Program-made: the position numbers and the translations under genes
Shown: piece after piece, positions 12,897-22,340 of the stretch
How the letters are laid out: every line of letters starts with the position of its first letter
Numbering within the stretch: position 1 is the stretch's first letter
Source: Pyrrhosoma nymphula
Lineage: Eukaryota; Arthropoda; Insecta; Odonata; Coenagrionidae
Assembly: GCA_963573305.1 (NCBI GenBank)
Contig: OY754339.1
Location: forward strand, 6,495,941 to 6,559,940
Direction of reading: 5' to 3'
Length of the DNA stretch: 64,000 nt
The notes under the pieces: model-generated
Database searches by the model: none
Told to the model about the DNA's origin: nothing
What the model saw: the letters and a program-made list of their open reading frames with translations, nothing else

Positions 12897-13099
12897 TGAT
12901 CATGAATAACAGCGCCATGAAACGTAAGTACGGTAAGTAGAAAGAGGCTGAACGCGGCAATCTATATCATCTATATGATCTATATCATTTCTTGTGATCG
13001 TGAAACTGGTGAACCTAGGTCAATCGAACGGCAAGCTGGGTCAAATAACTCGATTTTCATCTTAATCTAATGGTAAAATTAGTGTTCCCGTCATTTTAG

Positions 13100-13220
13100 C
13101 ATCGCTCAGACTTAGTGTGCAGCCGAGTGTGGCTGTTTCTTAGGCCGCCCTTGAGCTCATTGACTCATTTCGAAGAAAGTTTTTGGAGACTTCAACAACA
13201 GTTCAACAGGAGTGGATTGG
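13100..13220 (+). other. Candidate exon downstream of the X-box
   Basis: The segment between a CATTTTAG acceptor and a GATTGG|GTGAGC donor is open in one frame for 40 codons (HRSDLVCSRVW...). It contains no start codon, and its phase does not match the short ATG exon at 12917. A non-coding 5' exon is as likely as a coding one. Confidence 0.22.
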
Positions 13221-13748
13221 GTGAGCAGTATATTTGTTCTTTTTTTCCCTTGCATCTTAATTTTAAAGTTTTTCTAATTGTCTATGTTTAAGTTAAATGT
13301 TAGAAATTTTACTTAAGTTCGTTCTACATTGATATTGTACGAGCTTGATCAGTCTCGGAGAAGAAAAATATTTGTACTGCTCTTTTTCCAAGTAGCCGAT
13401 CATATTTAGGCAATATGAGGCCAATATTGGGCCGATATAAACACATTTAGACTTACATTGGCCCTTTGTTGGCCCAGTATGGTTGGCTATTGGGGTTTGA
13501 GAAGTTCTTGGCAGACGCCGTGGGACCAGGAAAGGTCCTGCATACATCAACCGAATAACTGTTAACTGTGCTCACTATTATATTTATTAAGAATGTTATT
13601 AGTTTGACCACTTCCTTGAAATTGCTTATTATATAGCTATTGCTAATCATTTAGGAAGCATGCGTTATGGGCAATACTGGAAGAAGTCATGCTCCCCCAT
13701 GCAGCTCGCTAAGGGTTTAATTTGCATCTGGAATGTAAATGCGAGCGG

Positions 13749-14030
13749 CAGTGGCGGATTTAGGGGTCGTGACCCCTAAACCCCCCAAATTTTATCAAAT
13801 TTTTTAAATTTTTATTTGTTTAATAGTTTTTGTATCCTTTTAAAGGAGTAAAGGGAGTGAAAATGCAAATGCATGCTATGCTATAAGTCCCAAACATAAG
13901 AGAATTTTGAGTATGGAAATACCCCCCGGGAGAACGCCCCTCTCTCCCGGAGGGGGGGGGGGGTATTCCATACTCCCCGGACCCAGGTCATGACCCCCCC
14001 CCCTCCAATTTGATGCTGAATCCGCCCCTG
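13749..14030. mobile_element. hAT-type MITE with perfect 8-bp target duplication
   Basis: The ends CAGTGGCGGATTTAGGGG and GAATCCGCCCCTG form terminal inverted repeats, starting CAG and ending CTG. The flanking octamer GCGAGCGG is identical at 13741-13748 and 14031-14038. Length is 282 bp with G/C homopolymer runs inside and no coding potential. An 8-bp duplication and CAG...CTG ends define hAT elements. Confidence 0.92.
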
Positions 14031-14139
14031 GCGAGCGGCACATTTCGGGTTACTTATGTCGCACATCTTGGAAAACGGCCGCATTTTATCGGAATGAGAA
14101 ATGCGGCAGTGAATGACAACAGGCCCAGATAGTATTCAA

Positions 14140-14500
14140 GCAGGATTCCACCATGGAATTCAGTTGTATTCTTCCAGCAGGAATTTCCTCGCTTTAATAC
14201 AAAAGGATTCCAACTGGACTTTCACGATTGCAATTTAGTCTTGCCATGCAGCTGGACAAGGAAAGTAGGAAATAGGCATGAAAAATTCAGCTGATTTCCC
14301 GCCTAGAATTCAGCTGGACTAGCAAGACAAAAGTCTGAAAAATCCAGCTGGATTCCTCTTGGAATCTTCCTGGAATCCAGCTGGAATCACGTATAAAGAC
14401 CAGCTGAATTCCAACTGGATTCCAGTTTACTCATTGCTTTCATCCAACCGAATTCCGACTGAATTTGACTAGCTTGATTTCAGCTGGAATTCAGATTTTC
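14140..14500. repeat. Irregular array of CAGCTGGAATTC-type motifs
   Basis: At least ten variants of a palindromic word (for example CCAGCTGGATTCC, GGAATCCAGCTGGAATC, GAATTCAGCTGGAC) occur in both orientations at irregular spacing. The core contains the E-box CAGCTG flanked by GAATTC-like halves. The spacing is not that of a simple tandem satellite. Confidence 0.7.
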
Positions 14501-14546
14501 TTGCCATCCGGGGAATGCATATGCTGCTCTGCAAATAAAATGCCCT

Positions 14547-15172
14547 TTAACCCTTAAGCTGCAGCAGCTAGAGCGCATGTCGTCCACCCTGTGCGGGAAA
14601 CTTCATATTCGGACGGAGCATGTCCCTCCTTCCCACGGGCCGAGACCGGGAAGTTATATGACCCATGTAATCCCCTCCCGTCCCTTTTCTTGGGATCTCA
14701 GGGGGCCGGGCACCGGAACTTGTTGAGGGATTAGTGGGACTTTGAAAATGTTTTGAAAATTTGTTTATAGGCGTACCTAATTGTGAAAAACGAATATGAA
14801 AATATTTTTGCTAGCAATTTCTGTTTATTTTGATATCAAACAACAAAGAAATCCGTTGATAATTGAGCTGGGCACGAACATAAGACAACTAACTTTTGAG
14901 ACAACCATAACCCATTGAGCGAGCAATCGAAAGAAAGGGTCGTACCTCATAGCGGTGGTATGCGATCCCTAAAGAGCGTGGGAAGGGAGTGGTTTGGGTA
15001 AAAAGGGTGGATTCCCAAATGTCCACCGCTGGAAAGAAAGAGTTCGGGTCATAAAAATATGAAAGGGCTGAGGGAGCAGGTAGATAGAGGGGGTCAAACA
15101 TACAAGAACGTTTTTCCCGCAATTGCTGGTACACACGTACATGTACTACGTTTCCCGCAGCCTAGGGGCTAA
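14547..15172 (-). mobile_element. piggyBac-like MITE, copy 2 (inverted relative to copy 1)
   Basis: Reverse-complement homologue of 5730-6303 over nearly its full length. The end at 14547 retains TTAACCCTTAAGCTGC; the other end is degraded (GGGGCTAA at 15165-15172). It carries an extra ~50 bases near the degraded end relative to copy 1. Confidence 0.72.
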
Positions 15173-16415
15173 ATTGCATTCCAGCGGAAATCATTGCAGA
15201 AAAGCAAGGACTGTGGACAAACCATATTTGCTCCTCCCAGTTTCATTCTTGAAATGCTTTTCTGATATTCATTCATGTAGTATGTTAACTCTCAAAACAA
15301 TTTTTTTGGTAGCCAGTGGTAATGTGGAGCTGAGAAATTCGAGGGTGATTACTCAAAATTGATGGAAAAATCTAGGGAATTCTCAAATGTGAGATATTCG
15401 ATAATTCGTACGTGGTTTCCCTCAGTTTTTCATTTCACGTGATATCATGATAATAATGAAAAACCTAAATTTGGCGTGGCCTGCGTGAAGTTACCACCCT
15501 CGTCTGCAATAACTGCAAAAGAACGCTAATATCTTAAAAACTAAGACGGATCAGTGCCTTTGTAAGGTTACCATTTTATTTCTCGGAAAAATAATATCAG
15601 TTTTTTGGATAAATGACATATGTTTGCGATATGAAAACAGAGCTTTTTCCAAAGTGACTCCAATTCTCTCCATTAAGCGTATGTAATTTCAAATGCAATT
15701 TATGGGAAAAGTAGTGCGGCACAAGGGGTATCTTTTGACTGACATAGATGGAGGACATTGTTTTCTTTTAGCACCCCAAATATGAAAAAATGACATATCT
15801 TTCATTTCTCGATCCTAACTCCTTGAAGTCTTTCGTCTACTTTTACCACTTGCGAAAAAGGATGGCATGTGATACCCCTTGAAAGGCTTGGAGTAATATG
15901 TTGATTACTCCTCTCAACTGAGGAGTAGCCACACAGAATCCGTCCTCCCATTCTTCGTTGCAAACATTCCTCTCAAGTGTTATGTTATAAGTAGGTACCT
16001 ACTCGCGTTTTAACAGAAAACCGTAGAGGCCGTAATGCCATTTTTATAAACATCAATCCGTGGAACAAGAGGTCGAATTTCAAATTCAAAGATCTATAAG
16101 TAATTCCTCAACAAACGCGATCTTTTTATCCGAAGCATGTACTTGTGTGAGTAGACGTGTCAACTATTATCGTTGTTTTAAAATTGTTTGCGCTCAAGTT
16201 TTAAATGTGCACAAATGCGTGTTATGTATGCGTGTTATGAATGCACTCTTCCAGAATGAAAATGCCTGGACTGATTTTTTTATAATTCGTATCAGTAATA
16301 AACTTGTTCTTTATCTTGTTTAATTATTTTAAATAAAAGTCGCCTCTGTAAAAGCTCATGCGTTCATTCAATCCACAGACAAATTGAATGTAACATGGAT
16401 AGAAGTGAAGGATTC
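15173..16415. other. No supported feature
   Basis: AT-rich sequence with short chance frames on both strands and no recognisable repeat. Confidence 0.4.
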
Positions 16416-16502
16416 CCACCGGGTTAATGCCTTCAGCCCTGAAGGTGATAAGAAAGTCTTCAGTCGAAACAATTAGCCATCATGAAGGCATTGACCCGGT
16501 GG
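16416..16502. repeat. 87-bp palindromic hairpin element
   Basis: The arm CCACCGGGTTAATGCCTTC (16416-16434) pairs with GAAGGCATTGACCCGGTGG (16484-16502), with one non-Watson-Crick (G-T) position in 19. The interior contains a second small hairpin (CTGAAG...CTTCAG) followed by TCGAAAC. Confidence 0.7.
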
Positions 16503-16699
16503 ATAGACCAAGAAAATTAATGTCCGAATCTAATCGAACAAGTATATAATACTTGAATCCTTATCTGTTACCTAGTACATACTAACAGCACGCCTAGCAT
16601 GTTTTCTACATGGGTCTTGAGTCCCTGTCCATCTGTGTAGTTGTAGAATGCATGTATATTGAGGTCACTCTCCATTTTGATGACATCTGTAGTGTAGTG

Positions 16700-16872
16700 G
16701 TGCATGCTTGTGAGGCTTCGCCTCATGACAAGCATTAGCGATTTATGCTAATGCATAATTAGTCGTAGTTACACTAACTTTAGGGTATAGTGTAATGCAT
16801 GTTGGTGAATACTCACCCCCTGCCACACACCCCTGAGGTGGCTTGCAGGGTATTTTGTAGATGTAGATGTAT
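16700..16872 (+). mobile_element. LINE 3'-tail fragment (copy 1)
   Basis: CCCTGCCACACACCCCTGAG, then GTGGCTTGCAGGG at 16818-16850, forms a hairpin and is followed by GTAGATGTAGATG, the short-repeat end. It matches the tails at 21148, 49885, 52156 and 56696. An upstream hairpin at 16703-16735 (ATGCTTGT...ACAAGCAT) may belong to the same fragment. Confidence 0.7.
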
Positions 16873-19160
16873 ATAAGCCTCGTGAAAATAGGTTCTCAGG
16901 TTCTTCTGTTTGCTTTTAACCAATATGAGGCACACTATGATACATAGCTCTAGTATGCGCAGTTTGTCTTTTTCTGATTAATATGACCTTCTTCGTGGTG
17001 ATAAGTTGGATTCGAGATTTTGAGACGCAATCGTTCTGCCCTTCGTCTATCCTTTTCGAAGAAATCACTCGCTATACGCTTTGTAAAAGTTTAAGTGCAC
17101 TTTTATGTGCGAAATAATTTTTTATGTTACATGTTCGCCTGCAGATTTTTCTTTATCCTTAGGTGAGCAGCTGTTATTGATCATTTTTTCTTTGTATTAA
17201 TTTGTTTCGAGAGTTAAGGCTTAAAGAATCTCAATATTTATTTAATTCCGTGTTTTCCAAGTGAACTTAAACACAAAATCGTTAGTTTGCACTTACCTTA
17301 TTTCCTCAAAACTTCAGTTGAAAGGAAAGACGCTTCAATGAAAACGATGGTTTCCGATGTGGGAATTACGTTTTTTTTTTTTAAATCAGAGCATGTATAA
17401 TTTTTTTTAAATTGTAATTTTATTTTTTATTTTGCTTTCAACAGAATTAGCTTTACATGTTATTTTACAAAACGATACATCCATCGCATTTGCTAATGAA
17501 TGAAATCGAGCGATTAATGCCTTAAATTAATCACATGTGCGTATGGGAATGGAGGATTGGTAAACTGGTTAGAGAGAAGAGGGCAAATTTCGCTCTTGGC
17601 AAACAGAAGACAAGACCTTTGAAATGACACTGTCACTACAGATTTGCACGTTTCATCCCGCAGGTTTGCACTGGCAAATCCGACATTTTATTACAAATGT
17701 TGGAATATTATGTAATTTCATGAGGGATGCCACAAATTAGCAGTGAGGAAACTCCATTGTAAGGCTTCTTTCTTTTTGTATTGATCAGTATTCATTTGCG
17801 TTGCATATTCAAATAAAATGGTAATGAGAGATGTGCGGAGTCTTGAATATTCATGAAAAATAGTCCATGGGAATTGTTAAGAACCATGCTGTCATTAATG
17901 CTGAACCACATAACTGCCTCCGGGTTTGAATTTTTTTATCCGTAATGGAGTGAAAAAAATAGAAAAAAAACAGTTCGCTTAAGTATAAACTATTTTCCAT
18001 TTTATCATACTCTCATGAAGTGTCACTAGTTGCGCAACTAGCCCTTTCACTTTTCTTGGCTTTTTGGCCAGTTTTGTGAAATAGTCACTCGATTATGTCC
18101 ATCTCATTCCTGTTAAGTTGTAAAAATGGTGTCGATTACGTATCGTCTGGAGATATTTTCCTATGGGATTGAATATTGCATACTAATTCATGCCTGACCT
18201 CTCAACTGACGAATCTTATTTTGTCTCAGAGGTTTTCATGGCGAAAGAATCCGGAGTGATTTACGTAAGCCTGTAATATCACCCTGAAGGCGAACTTCAG
18301 TTTTCACTAATCACTGTCACATGTCCTTATTTATTAAACTTTCCTCTTCAATACCAGAACTTCAAAGTGGTGACAGATGGCGAGTGATCGATGCCAAACT
18401 CTCGCCACCTTTTAGCGTCTAATATAATGCGTACTATTGTCACATATCAAAGTTCAGGATGGAAGTTTGCCCAAGAAAAGCGGGAAAATGTACTCTTTAT
18501 GACTCAAAGAGCGTGCGGGTTCATAGTGTAGTCTTCTCTTTGCACCGACTTGGCTCTCCCCTCCAAGCAGCTCCGATTCATGATACCTTCATTGCTATTT
18601 TATGTTGACAGTCGTTTTTGCGCGATTTCCTCAGCTGAAATGAAACGGAAATTGATTAGGTGTACATATTTAGAACCCTCTAAGAGAATGAGTTATAAAA
18701 TTATCATTGCCACAGTATATGAATCTATTCTTTATTTTTGACCACGAATAATGTAATTAAGGTATATATGAGTCAATATTTAAGAAAAAACACAAGCAGA
18801 AAAAAGGTTTAATGCTCTCCCGGCGAATGCTAAGCGTAATGAGTAGCGTAGGAATTCTGCGTCAAATTGGCTAGAAGTAAAAGAACCGACGCTTTGACTG
18901 ATGACTCCTTCATCGTCCTCTGGGCTACTTTACTCCAACAACATTTACCCTGAAGACGATTGATTCTTTTTTAATTTAAAATATTTTCAATTTTTGAATA
19001 AATTTAAAGTAAGAAGTTATCTGTTAATTTTTAAACCAATTAACACTAAAGTAATATAATGCCAATGGTATAATATTGAGGTAAATAGTGCTGATAGTTT
19101 TCAATAGAATATTATGATATAGGGCTGATTATTTTAAATAGGTTCTCATAGTGCACTTAC
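16873..19160. other. Region expected to hold the 3' end of the CBM14 gene; none found
   Basis: AT-rich with A/T homopolymers at 17370-17430. The missing minus-strand exon should open with C or T after an AG, completing a Cys codon. I could not identify a convincing candidate here. Confidence 0.3.
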
Positions 19161-19320
19161 CACCTGGCTCGGTAGTATGGCAGGCATCGGCGCTTGTATG
19201 TATCGTAGGCCATTCCTTTGGGACATGCGAGAATGGAGGTCGTTCCGGATCTGCATACTGCTACTCTGGAGCAAGCATTGTTCAAGGGGTAGACGTTGCT
19301 GTGCCAACACGGCGACCCAG
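19161..19320 (-). CDS. Exon of CBM14 chitin-binding protein: divergent CBM14 domain 3
   Basis: The acceptor TTTCTAAAAG|CT and donor GCCAGGTG|GTAAGT bound a 160-base exon. Its first two bases complete a Ser codon with the preceding exon; the other two frames contain stops or lack domain character. It encodes a third CBM14-like domain with cysteines spaced 11-5-9-12 and ends after TG of a codon. If the next exon starts with C or T, that codon is the sixth cysteine at the expected 7-residue spacing (CLPYYRAR-C). The core segment is CSRVAVC, lacking the aromatic residues seen in CSKFYNC and CSEFFIC, and the usual Asp after cysteine five is Leu. Chitin binding by this domain may therefore be weak or lost. 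The exon carrying the end of the protein was not found downstream. Confidence 0.9.
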
Positions 19321-20394
19321 CTTTTAGAAATGCTTTAAATAGAAAAAATAGAGGAAATTAACAATTTGGCATTTTTTCGCATTTTATAAAGAATATTTTA
19401 ATCATGCCACCGTTTTTAATCGATAATCTCACTCGGAAACGCATGGAGTTAGTTGGAAAGCAGTAGTGACATGTATTTGATAGCCGTATTCACAATAATT
19501 GTCTTTCTCCGTTATTGTGATTGCCAGACCATAATTAACTCTCGATGAAATCTCAAGCTATTGTTGACCATTGATAATAACGTCTTTATTGAAAAGAACG
19601 TGAAGTTTGGCGATATTGAAGTCTTGGAATTATTCAGTTGGTTTTTATCTTTTAAAGAAATTGGATATTGAAACATGGTAAATATTAACAAATTTGCACT
19701 TCTACAAATATATAAGGGATTGTCGGGAAGGCACCGTTCAGGATTTTTATGTGGACAATCTTTGATAAAGAATGTAGAAATCTTATAATCAACAAAAAGT
19801 AAAAGGCAAGATGCATGAAACATTTAGTGATTTTGGGATATCACAGTCTAGTACAAAATATTTTAAACTTAGAATGGGTGTATTTCGGTAATTCATTTTT
19901 TAGCTTTCCAAATAAAAAGTTATTGTTTCAAACAGTGACAATTGTTTTTCAACAGATTGTAGTGTCATAGACATTCTTCTCACTTGATTGGGATATACCT
20001 GCTTGCTATCACATTCTGTAGACAACCTGTAATTAGCTTATTTTATTGTACTTAGTTGGGTGTTACTCCGAGAAGCACAAAAAATTCGCAGTTGTATCAT
20101 TTTTTAATGTGATCGTCAAACTGGTGAGGAGATGATAAAGTTTCTGTTCTTACCTCAATCAATTACAAACAGAGTTGAAAATATTTTATGAAGAGTCAAT
20201 GAAGACAAGCGAAATATTTTATTAATATGAAAAATGTCAACATTAGTTCTGTTCCACAGTATTGGATGACATGTTATATGGCCTAAAACTTACATGCGTT
20301 AATATTTATATAATTCCATGAGGTTTCAACTAACTTTATTAGTCTTCAGGATATGATTGTTTCATATCAGAAAAAAATTTGGTAAATTATAGCG

Positions 20395-20812
20395 CAGGGA
20401 TTCTATAGTTGAACAAAATAACATTAAAAGTGATATGGGCTCAAAAGTCAATGGAAAAAAGGTAATTTTTCCATGGGCTTCCATAATCATTTTCACTGTA
20501 AACAGATAAATATTATTGAGTAATATCTAAAATTTCGGCGTGTTATGTACCAACTAACGTAATAGTTTGACTTATAAATTTAATTTCTTAAATGCTTTAA
20601 ATTATGGTCAGATCTGCAAATCACTTCCTTGCTTCATTTTAAAATACGACAAACAAGAAATAAACGCTGAAAAATTAGCAATCTAAAAACCACGGAAGCT
20701 TCTTATGTATTTTGCTAGTATTTTATGATTACGTAATTGAAAAGATGAGGGGGTCAATAAAATGTTGAAAGTTCTTAAATGGGTCCACAGAAAAATAGTT
20801 TGAGCACCCCTG
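20395..20812. mobile_element. Possible hAT-type MITE (degraded)
   Basis: The right end is TTTGAGCACCCCTG, whose reverse complement CAGGGGTGCTCAAA is a typical hAT end. The left end CAGGGATTCTA matches it partly. The flanking octamers TTATAGCG and TTCTATCA agree at five of eight positions. The right end is more convincing than the left. Confidence 0.4.
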
Positions 20813-21147
20813 TTCTATCATTTCAAAGAAAGTGAAAACAGGGCGTGGATTTCAATCTGTGGCGCGTCTTTCACATAAGGTTCGCCATTCAGCTCGAGCT
20901 GCCACTGGCTCCTAGTTGGTGTCGGCAGATGGCGTTGAAGGTACTGCTGCGTGAGAGCTTTATGCTGCATACATTTCTGAACTACAAGCAGCATCGCTTA
21001 CGAAGAACCTGCCGGGCGGGCCAGGTCGAGCTTTGGTCTCACAAGTAAGGTAGTAGTGGAACAATTAACGCGTTAAAACATTTAATTTTGCTGTGAGTTT
21101 AATCACGACAAAAAACGCTAAGCCCATGAAAATCGTGTTATAATTAC

Positions 21148-21194
21148 TACATCTACATAAGACCCTGCAAGCCACCTTTAGGGTGTGTAGCAGG
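21148..21194 (-). mobile_element. LINE 3'-tail fragment (copy 2), interrupted by a MITE
   Basis: On the minus strand: CCTGCTACACACCCTAAAGG, TGGCTTGCAGGG, then TTATGTAGATGTAG. It is the same hairpin tail as the other copies. The MITE at 21195 is inserted directly in it. Confidence 0.7.
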
Positions 21195-21469
21195 CAGGGG
21201 CGGCTCCAGACCAGAGGTTCGAGGGGGGGCACTGGCTCTGGAGTTTTGAAATAATTCCCAGGAAAAGGGCAGTCCGGGGTTCTCATCCCGGTAAATAGTA
21301 ACAAATTAAGTGTAAAATGAAAAAGAAACTGCTTCCATCGTATTTCACAGCATGAAATAATTTTGGCTTTTAGTTTTAGGTTTATGAAAAAATAAATAAA
21401 ATACGCCGGCTTTTTGGGGTGGGGGGGGGGGGCAATTCCCCCCCTACTACCCCCTTGAAGCCGCCAATG
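21195..21469. mobile_element. hAT-type MITE nested in a LINE tail
   Basis: The ends CAGGGGCGGCTCCAG and CTTGAAGCCGCCAATG form inverted repeats of the CAG...CTG type. The flanks GTAGCAGG and GAGGCAGG agree at six of eight positions. An internal G-run (21417-21432) is followed by a C-run. It is about 275 bp long and non-coding. Confidence 0.65.
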
Positions 21470-22132
21470 GAGGCAGGGGGACTTGCTGTAATTCCTGCTG
21501 TCTGCGGTAACATTTTCCGTTAAGTATTCTTTCAATTCATTTTGAGGAACTAATGATTTTATTAAAAGGTTCTTTCTCATGATTAATTCTTCCGTTCGAC
21601 ATTGTGTCGACGCTGGACGGAATGAACGTTTTATAGAATAAATCCTCAAACTCGTTTAGTATCATGTTGACAAAATATGTACTTTATTACAGAAAAGTCA
21701 GTCATTATACCCTAAATTACACGGCCCTTATTAAAGAATACCGACATTCGTTCATGCACAACTTCTGACCAAATGGGGAATGTGGCAACGCTTTTGTTTT
21801 GACGAAATAAAGATTGTAAATATTACGGAAATTATGCTTTCAGTTGCAGCAAAAATGACCGTGCGACAGGAGAAAATGTCAGCTTAAGTTTATCACTTTC
21901 CCATATCATTATCAACTTATCCCTGGACTAGCATATACGTGAAAAATGACCGCGTGATTCAGACAGTCACGGGAAAAATGGCAGGGTACAATTTTTCTAT
22001 GAGTTAAGTGGTTTTCACCGTGATTCAGAATTCTGCAATTTTGGGATTCTCAGTCACTAAATTGCCATTTGTCGGTTTATTCTTTGAGTGCGCAGGCCTG
22101 TACTTCTGCCTACGTTACAGGGCTTTACTTAC

Positions 22133-22340
22133 ATGGAGGCAAGCCTCGTAGGGATTCCGGGACAGCTGCTTCCTCCGCGGGGGGCGCCGGCGGCGCTTCA
22201 GCGGGCGGCGGTTGCGGCTCCTCGGGCGCGGGTGCCTCTGGTGCGGGCGCTTCGGCTCCGCCTTCCGCGGCAGGCGGAGTCTCGGGTGCGGGAGGATTTT
22301 GGCACTCCACTCGATACGGATAGTCGCACACTCCCAATTC
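22133..22340 (-). CDS. Exon of CBM14 chitin-binding protein: end of CBM14 domain 2 plus acidic Pro-rich linker
   Basis: The exon begins in phase 0 after the acceptor CTTGGCGCAG|GAA and ends at CCTCCAT|GTAAGT, leaving one base. ELGVCDYPYRVEC supplies cysteines five and six of CBM14 domain 2; joined to the previous exon the spacing is 12-5-9-12-7, identical to domain 1. The rest is a linker of about 55 residues made almost wholly of Pro, Ala, Glu and Gly (PAPEAPAPEEP-type), compositionally like the N-terminal repeat region. The exon is GC-rich. The long GC-rich open frames on the opposite strand here are shadows of this biased composition. The preceding intron is 3.8 kb and holds a palindromic repeat. 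Confidence 0.93.

Larger units (their letters stand above)
19321..22132 (-). other. Intron of CBM14 gene
   Basis: 2.8-kb intron between exons at 22133-22340 and 19161-19320. It contains a probable hAT MITE (20395-20812) and a LINE tail split by another MITE (21148-21469). No other gene is evident in it. Confidence 0.85.
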
